Assembly (NCBI GenBank): GCA_016987375.1
Contig: PJRA01000160.1
Span: 299,976 to 326,235, forward strand
Length of the DNA: 26,260 nucleotides
DNA from: Brachionus koreanus
Lineage: Eukaryota; Rotifera; Eurotatoria; Ploima; Brachionidae
Direction of reading: 5' to 3'
The notes under the pieces are model-generated. The model saw only the letters and a program-made list of their open reading frames with translations, was not told the DNA's origin and did no database searches. Numbering within the stretch: position 1 is the first letter of the stretch; each line of letters opens with the position of its first letter. Of the stretch, positions 1 through 8,441 are shown piece after piece. Both the position numbers and the translations under genes were made by a program.

Positions 1-183
1 AAATACTAAAAATAAATGACATGTTGAAGTTTTTGGACTTGGACTTTTTTAAAAATAATAAAATTAAAAGTCTTGGACTTGGACTTGGTTTGAGACTTGT
101 GATTTTTAAACAACTCTGAACAAATTTTAACCATAGAATTTTTTGCTTTTTATATTGGAAGTTTTCAACATATAAAACTTCGA

Positions 184-805
184 AATGAAGGAAATAGTCA
201 AGATGTAGAATCTTTAGAAGAAATTCAATTTTTAAAAACAAAAATTAAAGAGCTTGAAAATCAATTATTAGTTAAGTCCCGATTGAATTAAGACCAGTCA
301 ATTGAATTGGCTAAATTAAAAGAATCAAATAACTTACTTATCAAATAATCTTTTTCTAAAAATATTTTAAATACTTTCGGATCCAAGTCAAACTTAGAAA
401 GTATATCTCAAATGACTGTTGGCGAAGATTCTGAGCAATGTATTTTAAGTCAAAGATTCACTTCTATCAAAATTTCTTTTTTTTTTAAAAGCGAACTTGA
501 ATTTTTGTTAAAAGAAACAAATATGAACCACACTAGTACCTATGGCAAAATAAAGTCAAAATTGATCCTCTCTATTGATACTTTGGGCGCTAGAAATGGA
601 GAATCAATGTTGATTGACTTCCTTCAAGAAATATATGCAGCTGCTGGTATTTTAAAATTAATAATTTTTATTAGATTTTAATTTTTTTAGGATTTTGTAA
701 TAAATTATCGTCAAGAGTTCAACCAATCCATGATTAAGTCTACTTTGAGACAAATGTGTGCTGAAGCCAGAAGAGAAATAAAAAAAAATTTCAAATCTAA
801 ATGAA
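184..805 (+). pseudogene. Unrecognised gene remnant with coiled-coil segment
   Basis: I do not recognise this gene. Coding-like sequence appears in pieces. A heptad-like stretch (around 200-290) contains residues such as LKTKIKELENQLL, followed by an in-frame TAA and, in the same frame, a second leucine-rich stretch to about 345. A further open frame at 412-681 has 89 codons from an ATG. Codons from about 690 to 801 (starting DFVINYRQEF and ending in lysine-rich residues) continue the protein-like character in another frame. A GT...AG pair at about 637-690 could be a 44-bp intron, but joining there shifts into a frame that soon stops. I read it as a decayed gene or a transposon-borne ORF. Direct repeats of TTGGACTT lie upstream at 35-100. 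Confidence 0.35.
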
Positions 806-944
806 ATAACGGGTGAGGCATAAGTAAATAGACAAAAGCTAAGCTTACTTTCCCGATTAAGAAAATTATCAGATGATCTAATATATGTATACATTTAAAC
901 TACTAACCATTAGCTATAATATTGGAAAATTTTTTTTTTTTAAA

Positions 945-1268
945 ATGCCACTTTCTGTGACTGAACGAGAGAATTTTCGAAAAGCAATCAAAAATATGAT
1001 TTCACAAATGAAAAAATCTGACCTTGTCGCGCACTTTACAAAGCAAGGAATTGCCCGAAGTACCATATATAATACAATCAACCGTATTCAAAATGGAGGG
1101 CTGACAAAAGACAATAAGAGAACGGGTCGTCCAATCACCTGGACAGCTGCAAGGAAGAAAAAACTGAAAAGATTGACCAATAACCGAACTGGAGTAGGTC
1201 AAAGACGTCTAGCTAGGAAATTTTCTGTCCACCAAAGAATAGTTGGTCGACGATTAAAAAAACGAAGT
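945..1268 (+). pseudogene. Mariner transposase, N-terminal DNA-binding half
   Basis: From the ATG at 945 the frame encodes a basic domain of about 105 residues. A first helix-turn-helix contains the phrase IARSTIYNTINR, then a GRP linker (TGRPITW), then a second helical block containing GQRRLARKF and VGRRLKK. This is the paired-domain-like architecture of Tc1/mariner transposases, which bind the transposon ends. The open frame extends upstream to 885, but those 20 codons are low-complexity (runs of Phe from poly-T), so 945 is the better start. The frame enters the inserted MULE at about 1262-1268 and stops at 1277. The match to its other half resumes at about 2225 with the shared residues LKK. 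Confidence 0.75.
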
Positions 1269-1272
1269 GACT

Positions 1273-1293
1273 ATTGACACATAATGTGTCAAT
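1273..1293. repeat. Left subterminal hairpin of the nested element
   Basis: ATTGACACA (1273-1281), a 3-base loop TAA, then TGTGTCAAT (1285-1293) form a perfect 9-bp inverted repeat. The same nonamer recurs at the other end of the element, so it is probably part of the transposase-recognised end. Confidence 0.7.
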
Positions 1294-1375
1294 ATTAAAA
1301 TTTTATTGACACAATGAATAAAAAACTTGTAATTTATTTACTTGTTTTTTTTTATATTTTAATGTTCATTCCAAT

Positions 1376-1470
1376 GACAAGACATATTTAGTTAAAATTA
1401 ATGCTGATTCAGCAAAATGTGAATGTGAATGTCCTATTTGCTACCATGTTGCCACGCTCTTTATATATCG
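1376..1470 (+). pseudogene. SWIM zinc-finger remnant of MULE transposase
   Basis: One frame reads through DKTYLVKIN, then cysteines at 1418, 1424, 1430 and 1439 and a histidine at 1445, followed by VATLFI. The CxC...CxH spacing followed by hydrophobics resembles the SWIM finger found near the C-terminus of MULE transposases. The loop between the cysteine pairs is shorter than usual, suggesting a deletion. The frame is not open on either side, so this is a relic. Confidence 0.5.
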
Positions 1471-1544
1471 GAAATGAACTTTTTAATAGTTCCATGGTTT
1501 CACACTATTAAAAATTAACCATCTTTGAGATCTGACTCGAATAT

Positions 1545-2012
1545 GGCTTCAGATCTTGTTTCAACCTCTAATTTAAATTCTATTTTGCACTTGACAACAA
1601 AAGCATCTTTTAAAACCATCAATTCCGAATCAAAAATTTAGATCTATATATCCAACTTGTTGTGCTATTCTAATGAAAAAGATTTTATGAAAAACAAGGA
1701 AAGACTTAAAAGTTTTCTTTTTCAACTTCAAAACAATAATGATAAAGATGATACTCTAAATACAGTACCACAGTCACCCTTGAATAAAAATTAAGTTTTT
1801 TTGCTGATAATATTGCTTATAATAATATTTCAGAACGTGTCCCTTCTCCCGTTTTTGAGATGGCTGAAAATGAAAAATCAAATGTTCAGTTGTTAGAGCC
1901 AAATATTGTAGTTAATCGAGTATTGAATCGAAAAGGTCGCCCAAAAAATAGTTCCAAGCAATTTGGATTTTTTAATTTAAAACAAAAAGCCAAAAAGAAA
2001 ATTAGAATTTGA
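1545..2012 (+). pseudogene. C-terminal coding remnant of the nested element
   Basis: Protein-like stretches run from about 1545 to 1793 (Ser/Asn/Lys-rich, one TAG near 1640) and then, open for 69 codons, from 1803 to 2012. The second contains NRKGRPKNSSKQ, an AT-hook-like GRP core in a lysine-rich tail. Basic GRPK tails after a SWIM domain are common in animal MULE transposases. After the TGA at 2010 a neighbouring frame continues a basic Lys/Ser tail to about 2060, indicating a frameshift near the end. Confidence 0.45.
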
Positions 2013-2181
2013 TTCGACGCCAATTGCTAAAAAAACTAGATCGAAATCTAAAGCTAAATGAATTTTATATTTTCTCTTGATAGATAGATTTGACTTAAAT
2101 TGACTTTATATTTTTGAATTAATTTTTTTTGTTATGAATATGTTTAATTTTTTGTGTCAATATTAAAATTTAATTCGAACA

Positions 2182-2216
2182 TACTGTGTCAATATTATGA
2201 TTGTATTGACACAGTA
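2182..2216. repeat. Right subterminal hairpin of the nested element
   Basis: TACTGTGTCAATA (2182-2194) and TATTGACACAGTA (2204-2216) form a perfect 13-bp inverted repeat with a 9-base loop. It shares the TGTGTCAAT core with the left hairpin at 1273-1293. Confidence 0.7.
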
Positions 2217-2224
2217 TGTTACAC

Positions 2225-2915
2225 TCTTGAAAAAAATGGGTATATCATATCGAAAACGTGAAAAAACGCCAAAATATAGTGTCGTACAGTTTGAAAAAGC
2301 AAAGCACTTGAGCGCAAAACTTTTAAATATGCTTTATCGCTCACCATGTTCACTTATTTTGGACGACGACGAAAAATACTTTACTTTTTCGGGAGACAAC
2401 ATGCCGGGAAACGCCGGATATTACACAAATATCAAGTCTTCTTGTCCGGACAGAGTTCAGTTTGCTGGAAAAGAGAAGTTTCCAAAGAAGGTGTTGGTTT
2501 GGATAGCCATATCTGATCGAGGTATGTCTAAGCCAATTTTTTCGACCATCGAAGTCGGTTGCCATCAGTTCCGATATCTATATCGACGAATGCTTGAATA
2601 AGCGACTTCTTCCATTTAAACATAAGTGTCATCGAGACTTTGACTATGTTTTTGGCCTGAATTAGCATCTGCTCACTATTCAAGAGACTGCTTTACATGG
2701 ATGCATGAAAATGTAAATTATGTGGACAAAGACATCAACCCACCAAATATTCCTCAGCACGTCCAATTGAAAATTTTTGGGGTTGTAAAAAATCAAGTCA
2801 GAAAGTATACGAGGGAGGTTGGCAAGCCTCAACTGAGCAGCAGCTGATTAGCCGAATTGAGTTGAAGTTGAAGGAATTCGACTTAAATTTAAAATCGGCA
2901 ACGTTGGAGTTTTTT
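2225..2915 (+). pseudogene. Mariner transposase, DDE catalytic half (frameshifted)
   Basis: From about 2225 the frame continues LKKMGISYRKRE and reaches LILDDDEKYFTF (three Asp codons at 2362-2370), the first catalytic aspartate region. It then reads FPKKVLVWIAISDRG, a hallmark of Tc1/mariner and IS630 transposases. The frame is lost near 2540-2600. In shifted frames a WPELASAHYS segment follows near 2657, where an aspartate would be expected but GAA (Glu) is present, and then a RPIENFWG block near 2760 carrying the final acidic residue. Counting across the shifts gives about 36 residues between the last two catalytic positions, but indels make this uncertain. Confidence 0.75.
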
Positions 2916-2925
2916 CTTTATTTAA

Positions 2926-3600
2926 AAATCGTAATTCTTTTAAATATATTCGTTTAAAAATAAATTCTTTACCTTATAAAAAAAACGATAACTTAATATC
3001 ATTTTTAATTTTTGAGTAATTCACTTATAATTTTTGTCCATTTAATTATGCATCATCCGTTAGTATAATAATTGTATAAAGTTTAGTTTATTTTTAAAAT
3101 TGTGTCTAATTAATTTTTTAATTAAACAAAAAGTTGTATAAATTTGTTTTTTTTATTAAAATTACAAAGTATTTTTTTACTTAGATAAAATTAAAATTTC
3201 ATCAATTTTCCATCGATGTTACATGATGAAATGTATCACTCCTCGTTGATGCTGCATCAAGCTAATTTACATGTTTGCATTAATGTCTCATTTTAAAAAT
3301 TTTAACTGGGATGAAATGTCACATTGCGTTCATCGATTCAAAATTTTATTCTAAAAAAATCAATTATTTTTTTACTTAAAGAAAATTTAGATAAATTTTA
3401 AGTTTTTCGGTCACAGTGTGAATTAAATTATCTTTATTTTATTTTAATCCAAGTTTAATAATTTTTCAGACGGTATAAAAATCTCAAAATGTTAAAATCA
3501 AAGACTCTAAGAACACGGAGTCTATTTAAAAAGAGCCAAAGCCTATGAACCCCTTTTTAAGCGAATGTTCAAAAGTATAAAGATGAATATTAACCCTATT
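2926..3600. other. AT-rich intergenic stretch
   Basis: I see no gene here. A more base-balanced patch at about 3205-3340 contains several CATCGAT/ATGATGAAAT-like words. It is bracketed by similar phrases (a TTTTTTTACTTA block at about 3174 and again at about 3367), which could mark an old short element. No coding frame is supported. Confidence 0.4.
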
Positions 3601-3927
3601 TGTTACGGTATGAAAATAACCGTTTTTATTATTTACAATTTTCTTAGATTATATCTTTATGAGTCATAAATCATAAGTCATAAATCTTTATGACCGAATT
3701 AATTCACAATTTATTTTGATTTAACTTCTTTATTATCATTGACCTAATTACTGTGTATAAATAAGAATTCTGATTCTTATTAAGAGGAGGCTTTTTTAAC
3801 TTTGTATTTTTCTCTGATTTTTCAACAATATTTTAAATAAACGTTTATATAAACAATCTCAATCTTTGTCTTCACTTATCTCCTCTGAAGTTACTCTAAG
3901 GAATCAGGCCAATTCCGTAGACTAACA
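3601..3927 (+). mobile_element. Solo LTR of a retrotransposon
   Basis: The 327-bp block starts TGTTACGG and ends CCGTAGACTAACA, giving the canonical TG...CA ends and a 5-bp terminal inverted repeat (TGTTA/TAACA). It is flanked on both sides by TATT (3597-3600 and 3928-3931), a 4-bp target duplication. Inside are a TATA box (TATAAATA, 3756-3763), a possible R/U5 region and an AATAAA signal at 3836-3841. No second LTR or internal gag/pol lies next to it, so it is a solo LTR left by recombination between two LTRs. TGTTACGG-type ends occur in Ty3/gypsy elements. Orientation is inferred from TATA preceding AATAAA. Confidence 0.8.
3756..3763 (+). promoter_or_regulatory. TATA box of the solo LTR
   Basis: TATAAATA sits near the middle of the LTR, 73 bp before the AATAAA. 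This is the usual U3-R arrangement. It may still act as a stray promoter pointing toward the 3' end of CHK1. Confidence 0.5.
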
Positions 3928-3931
3928 TATT

Positions 3932-4229
3932 TAAAATATCTAAAATTCAAAATTTGCAGACAATTTTAAAAACAGCTAAAATAGTTAATAAGATTTGTAT
4001 TTTTTTGTTTTAATCTAAATAAAAATTATTTTTTAGAAAAATTCATTAACGTCATTTGCTTGTACAAAAAATAATCTCAATTATATTAATTATGTGATTT
4101 AAATATAAATTTTCACAAAAAAAATAAAATTTTAAATAAAATCTTAATTATTAATAATGATTAAAAAAAAAACTCTAAAAAAATTTACACAAAAAACCTA
4201 ATTATACAAATTTAATTGAGAATTAATAA
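3932..4229. other. Intergenic DNA, CHK1 3' flank
   Basis: Very AT-rich, with no coding signal. It contains the 3' flank of the leftward CHK1 gene. ATTAAA-like words on that strand (for example TTTAAT at 4211-4216 on the plus strand) are possible poly(A) signals, but none stands out. Confidence 0.4.
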
Positions 4230-5720
4230 TTAAAAATGCGAACAGCAGTTGTTTGAATTTTGAAAAATGTATCTTTTGCACACAAAGTCATTTAGAGCTG
4301 TTTTAAATTTCATGAAAATTTTCTTAAACTCCAAACCGTCACCTTTTGAAAGTCTAAAATCTACCAATACTTCATTCTGAAACTTCATTTCGCTTACATT
4401 TATCTTAAATGTTAGCAAAGTTTGCCGCTTGTCTGATGTTGTCACAGTAATTTGCCGTTGCCGTTCATTCATTACCATCTCTTTGTACTCATACATAAAT
4501 TTGTCAAATAGTTTGACCAATTCTGCACAAGTGCTTTCAACATTCAAATGAACAAACATTCTGGTCATTCTCTTGACCAATTTAAGCAATGGTGATTGAC
4601 TCGTTGCCTGAGAGAATTGCGAGTATTGTGTTGCATTTACTTGAGAATTCAAATACATATTGTCAATAGAGGCGGGCTGCGAAAAGCTTTCCACATGATT
4701 GGTAATGTTATTCAAAGGACCAGAGCTAGTATCCATCGAGGAGCAGTGACAATTGGCCTGAGAATCCATCACTTCCAGACCTGTGTCTAAAATTAGTGAA
4801 CTGCTGCTTGTGCCTGATTTTAAATAAACATGAGTGGGCTGAGACAAAAATGAAAAATTATTTTGACTAAACACAGCCGGTTCAGCAGCTCTAGCTTTGT
4901 ATGTTTTGGTATACCAAGTGCTTGATTTTACTTGTTTGATGGTGAATCGGTTCGCCGGCTCATAGCATAGAATATTTCTTATAAGAGAAAGAGCGGTATT
5001 TTCAATTTTACACCAAGGTGATTTTTGGTAGTTGTTGTTGACCCAGGCTACAAAGTCGTAGCAATCCGGTACTGGTTTGTCCCAAGGCAGTTCTCCAGCC
5101 AACATGGCTACAAGGACTATACCGCATGACCAAACGTCTGTTGGCGTGGCTTTGTACTCGTTTTTGCTCAACACTTCAGGAGCCACATAAGGACCAGTGC
5201 CACATGGTGAATTCAGCAATCTTTCCTTGCCTCTATACTGGAACAAAGTGGCCAGACCGAAATCAGCTATTTTAATTTGATCAAAGTCATTAAGGAGCAA
5301 ATTTTCTGGCTTTATATCTCTGTGAACAATTCCTTTGGCGTGCAAGTATTCAATACCGCTTATCAGTTGGCTAAAATATGAGTGAGCAAGCTCGACGCTC
5401 ATTCCTAAGTCTGGTTCGATTCGATCGAATAATTCACCGCCAGATGCGTATTCAAGTATTATATAGAATTTGTCTAAATGCTGAAACGAAGAGTAAAATT
5501 TGACCACGTTATCATGGTTTAGAGACTTGTGGATTAGCACTTCTTTTTGAATTGAATTCTTGTCTGCAAGAAGGTTCAAGCTTATAATTTTGACTGCTCT
5601 GGTCTCTTGAGTCTTGTTGTTTATGGCCAATTTGACTTCTCCATAAGCTCCTTCACCTAAAACATTCGCAAACTCCCAGCTTCCCACATGGGATTCAGTG
5701 CAAACATCCATTTCACTCAT
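4230..5720 (-). CDS. CHEK1: Checkpoint kinase 1 (CHK1) ortholog
   Basis: This Ser/Thr kinase transmits DNA-damage and stalled-fork signals from ATR to CDC25 and related targets in the nucleus. The 496-residue frame has the kinase domain at about 15-272: glycine loop GEGAYGEV (22-29), Lys44, Glu60, hinge LEYASGGELFDRIEPD, catalytic HRDIKPEN (133-140), DFG (153-155), CGTGPYVAPE (173-182) and WSCGIVL. The phrase GGELFDRIEPD and the C-terminal KA1-like block (about 400-485, with VDFRLSKGDGLEFK) are specific to CHK1. Between them lies an unusually dense SQ/TQ cluster (nine sites, about 285-385), the expected ATR target region. Human CHK1 is 476 residues, so the length fits. The coding region is a single exon. 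The start at 5720 gives a short N-terminus as in the family. Confidence 0.95.
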   Translation of the reverse strand: MSEMDVCTESHVGSWEFANVLGEGAYGEVKLAINNKTQETRAVKIISLNLLADKNSIQKEVLIHKSLNHDNVVKFYSSFQHLDKFYIILEYASGGELFDRIEPDLGMSVELAHSYFSQLISGIEYLHAKGIVHRDIKPENLLLNDFDQIKIADFGLATLFQYRGKERLLNSPCGTGPYVAPEVLSKNEYKATPTDVWSCGIVLVAMLAGELPWDKPVPDCYDFVAWVNNNYQKSPWCKIENTALSLIRNILCYEPANRFTIKQVKSSTWYTKTYKARAAEPAVFSQNNFSFLSQPTHVYLKSGTSSSSLILDTGLEVMDSQANCHCSSMDTSSGPLNNITNHVESFSQPASIDNMYLNSQVNATQYSQFSQATSQSPLLKLVKRMTRMFVHLNVESTCAELVKLFDKFMYEYKEMVMNERQRQITVTTSDKRQTLLTFKINVSEMKFQNEVLVDFRLSKGDGLEFKKIFMKFKTALNDFVCKRYIFQNSNNCCSHF

Positions 5721-6569
5721 GCCTGAATCGTTTAGGGAAAAAAAAATTTAATTCTAATTTTTCAATTTCAAAAAAATGTTTGATTAGAATTTTAAATTTG
5801 AAGAATATGCAAAACTTAAGACTTTTCAATTTGAGTCTTGTTTTTTTTTCACAATAACATTAGCATGCAAATTTATATTGAAATAAAAATATCACCAAAA
5901 AGAATATCACTGATCGATTAATTAGTATTCTTTTGTATATTAAAAATATTTCAAATTAAAGCTATTTAAAAATAAATGTAAATAAGAGAAAAAAATTCAT
6001 CCAAATAGTTGTCTAAATGAAAGATTGATTTAAAATATTTTTTTAGATTAATTTATTAATAATATTTAAAATTTTAACAGCTCTAGAATTATATATTTTA
6101 TTTAAATTTTTTTTCTCATTTTTAAGTTAATATTAAACGAATTTTTTTATCAAAATTTGAATAGACAATAAACTGGTCACTATCAAGTAGTTCTAGCAAA
6201 ACTTAATTTAAATCAAACAATCTTTTAAAACTATAAAATCCATAATAAATCAAATGTTTGGGCAAATTAAATAAAGCTCATTGTTTTTGTAAAATGCACA
6301 TCATCTAAAAAACATTTGATTAAAATATGCCTGAAATAACACAGCTTTTGCAGAACTAAGAATTTTATTGTACAATAATGTATTATTAGCAGAACCTTTT
6401 TGAACAATTATAAATTTTTTTAAGAACAAAAATTATTTTCTATAGTTTATCTAATTTACGGTCTTCAACTAACTCGGATATTAGAACTAAAAAATTAAGA
6501 ATCATGCAAAAAAATGTCTAATAAAAATTTAAGGTTTTTAAAATTCATTGATTAATTATTTCTTATTTC
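5721..6569. other. AT-rich intergenic DNA upstream of CHK1
   Basis: It holds the presumed CHK1 promoter and 5' UTR, but I see no clear TATA or other defined motif at a convincing distance. There is no coding frame of note. The segment ends where the left arm of the inverted duplication begins. Confidence 0.4.
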
Positions 6570-6851
6570 TAAATTAAAAAGCTTAGTCCAACAAAACGAT
6601 GAAGCTTTTTCTGATTTTATGAATGCTAATTTGCTGTTGAATTTCATCACTAAAATTGAAGAATTTTTTCCACTTTTTTAAATTCGTGATATAAAAAAGA
6701 AATGAGATTAGAATCATAAAATAAAGCCTAAATTCAATTTTTAAGACCTTTATTTCTTAATAAAAATATTCAAGATTTTAAAACAAATTTATTTCAAAAA
6801 AGAAAACAGTAAGCTGTATTCTAGAGATAATAAATTCTAGAAAGATTAAAT

Positions 6852-7268
6852 TTAGAACCATGAGGAACCAATAGAGCCACCACATGGCGATCCACAAGAG
6901 CTAATTGGTGGTAAAGGCAATGGCATTGGAAGTGGAGCTGGAGCTGAGCATGGCGATCCACAAGAGCTTATTTGTGGCAAAGGCAATGGCATTGGTAGTG
7001 GAGCTGGAGCTGAGCATGGCGATCCGCAAGAGCTTATTTGTGGCAAAGGCAATGGCATTGGTAGTGGAGCTGGAGCTGAGCATGGCGATCCACAAGAGCT
7101 GATTTGTGGCAAAGGCAATGGCATTGGTAGTGGAGCTGGAGCTGGAGCTGAGCATGGCGATCCACAAGAGCTGATTTGTGGCAAAGGCAATGGCATCGGT
7201 TCTGGAATTGGTAATGATAATGGAGTAGCCAAAGAGAGATTAAATGATGAACCACAAGGAGAGCACAT
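6852..7268 (-). CDS. Cys/Pro-rich 22-residue-repeat protein, left copy
   Basis: I do not recognise the family. The 138-residue protein starts MCSPCGSSFN, has a proline-rich lead, then four tandem units of about 22 residues (ISSCGSPCSAPAPLPMPLPL plus two), the first lengthened by an Ala-Pro pair. It ends ISSCGSPCGGSIGSSWF. Each unit pairs a Cys-X3-Cys turn with an alternating Pro-hydrophobic stretch, suggesting a cross-linked structural or matrix-type protein. No signal peptide or membrane segment is evident, which argues against simple secretion unless a 5' exon is missing. The reading frame is preserved through every repeat and the 66-bp unit is a multiple of three, both consistent with a real gene. 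The right-arm copy has one more unit. Confidence 0.6.
   Translation of the reverse strand: MCSPCGSSFNLSLATPLSLPIPEPMPLPLPQISSCGSPCSAPAPAPLPMPLPLPQISSCGSPCSAPAPLPMPLPLPQISSCGSPCSAPAPLPMPLPLPQISSCGSPCSAPAPLPMPLPLPPISSCGSPCGGSIGSSWF
6902..7200. repeat. 66-bp coding minisatellite, left array
   Basis: There are four full tandem units of 66-72 bp plus a partial end inside the Cys/Pro-rich gene. One unit is marked by CCGCAAG (at 7024) instead of CCACAAG. That variant occurs once here and twice in the right arm. Confidence 0.9.
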
Positions 7269-7899
7269 TTTAAGTTAATTAATAGTAATTTAGCTAAATT
7301 ATTTAATTTGAATAAATAAATTTGATAAATTTAAAGTTTTTTTAAACCATTTTATATTGCTTCATTAAAATCAAATAAGCAAATCGATTGATGATTTAAT
7401 TGAAAAGAAAACTACTTTGTTTAGAATTTTTTTTAATGAATAAATTAAACTATTGTTCATATTTTAATGATTGAAATAAAAATATTGTATGATTTGAATC
7501 TCCAAACTCTTTTTATTTTTTTTTTCGAATTTCGACAATTGCATTATACAAAAAATTTTTTTTAGAATTATCGAGATAATAGATAATAAATATTTTTTTA
7601 GTTGAATGAATTCAAATTAACAATGATTATGATACACTTGTTTAACACGCTCTTTTTTAACAAGATATAAATATTCTTATTTTTAGATGCTTAAATATAA
7701 TTTTGAAAAATATTTAGCTTTTGAAGCTTTATTGGCTTTAATGAAAAGTCTCCATTTATGAATTTATTTGCTTTTTTTTACCATTTGAATATATTATACC
7801 TAGAGTCCAAATCAGGCAGTTCAATGCAGAACTTATTCCTTCATTTATGTCCAAATTTTGCATTTTACAATTCAGTATCCAAAACCTTTTGATCATTCA
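7269..7899. other. Left-arm spacer between repeat gene and LINE
   Basis: AT-rich DNA upstream of the leftward repeat-protein gene, presumably holding its promoter. I see no motif I would name. Protein-like scraps from about 7800 may belong to the start of the LINE ORF1 remnant. The same sequence is mirrored at 13,081-13,711. Confidence 0.35.
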
Positions 7900-7919
7900 G
7901 GAAACAAAAGTTTGTTGTT

Positions 7920-8390
7920 TCAAATCTTTTTGAACTTCTAATCGAAGTAAATGGAGTCATGTTCAAACTCGAGGACGCAAATAAATTACCTGATCAAAAA
8001 AACATACTCAATTTTCAGATTCCATTTTCTTAGATAGACTTAAATAAAGAATTACTACGAAATTATTTTGATGCTATCAAAATAAAATGTCTCAAAGTAG
8101 AAGAAATCTTAGAAGAAACATAAAGAAACAGTTGCGTCAAGAATGGAGTAAAAAGAGTTAAGGTTTCAATTTAACTGGCCCCACACTATTATATCGTTTG
8201 AAATGCGTAATATCAATTGTTGGACAAAAACAAAAATGCTTTTTTTGAAATGACGAAAGTCACAACATTGCCAAATGCCCCGTTAAGAACCAAGCCTGCA
8301 GGAGCTGCAATCAAAAGGGACACTTAACTGTAAAAGTCATTAGCTGAGAGACTTAAGGCTAATGAAGGGGCAAAAATTGACTACAGCGAT
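7920..8390 (+). pseudogene. LINE ORF1 remnant with two damaged zinc knuckles
   Basis: Coding-like sequence with stops leads into two CCHC knuckles. In the first (8237-8278) the second cysteine codon is a stop (TGA at 8246-8248), while the first Cys, the His and the last Cys keep CX2CX4HX4C spacing. In the second (Cys at 8297 and 8306, His at 8321) the final cysteine position at 8336 is GTC (Val). CCHC knuckles in LINE ORF1 proteins bind the element's RNA, and these can no longer fold normally. Confidence 0.65.
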
Positions 8391-8441
8391 CTGGCGATTC
8401 CGGAAGAGGAAACTGAAATTTGCCAAAATGAAATTAATTTA

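Larger units (their letters stand above)
1262..2230 (+). mobile_element. Mutator-like (MULE) remnant nested in the mariner
   Basis: This block interrupts the mariner transposase between codons for LKK and MGIS. The host sequence is repeated at the edges (TTAAAAAAA at about 1254-1262, TTGAAAAAAA at about 2226-2235), consistent with the 8-10 bp target duplication typical of MULEs. Both ends carry the motif TGTGTCAAT as inverted copies: a 9-bp-arm hairpin at 1273-1293 and a 13-bp-arm hairpin at 2182-2216. More copies lie just inside at about 1306-1314 and 2153-2161. The interior holds remnants of a SWIM zinc finger and a basic GRPK-type C-terminus. No transposase catalytic core is visible, so it is internally deleted. 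The class assignment rests on SWIM plus duplication length. Confidence 0.55.
890..2925 (+). mobile_element. Tc1/mariner-type DNA transposon, split by a nested insertion
   Basis: The two halves of one transposase are encoded at 945-1268 and about 2225-2915, interrupted by an unrelated ~0.95 kb element. The first half is a helix-turn-helix DNA-binding region and the second is the DDE/RNase H-like catalytic region. I could not find terminal inverted repeats, so the outer limits are approximate. The copy cannot be active: it is interrupted, frameshifted near 2,540-2,620 and again near 2,650 and 2,760, and has lost an expected catalytic aspartate. Confidence 0.75.

Noticed and set aside
637..690. 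44-bp intron in the first gene remnant
   Set aside because: GT...AG and a pyrimidine tract are present, but the spliced product meets a stop within about 20 codons, while the better protein frame needs a non-GT donor.
6905..7102. Other-frame open reading frames within the 66-bp repeats (also 13,725-14,145)
   Set aside because: A repeat unit divisible by three keeps several frames open automatically. Only the Cys/Pro frame has sensible unique ends.
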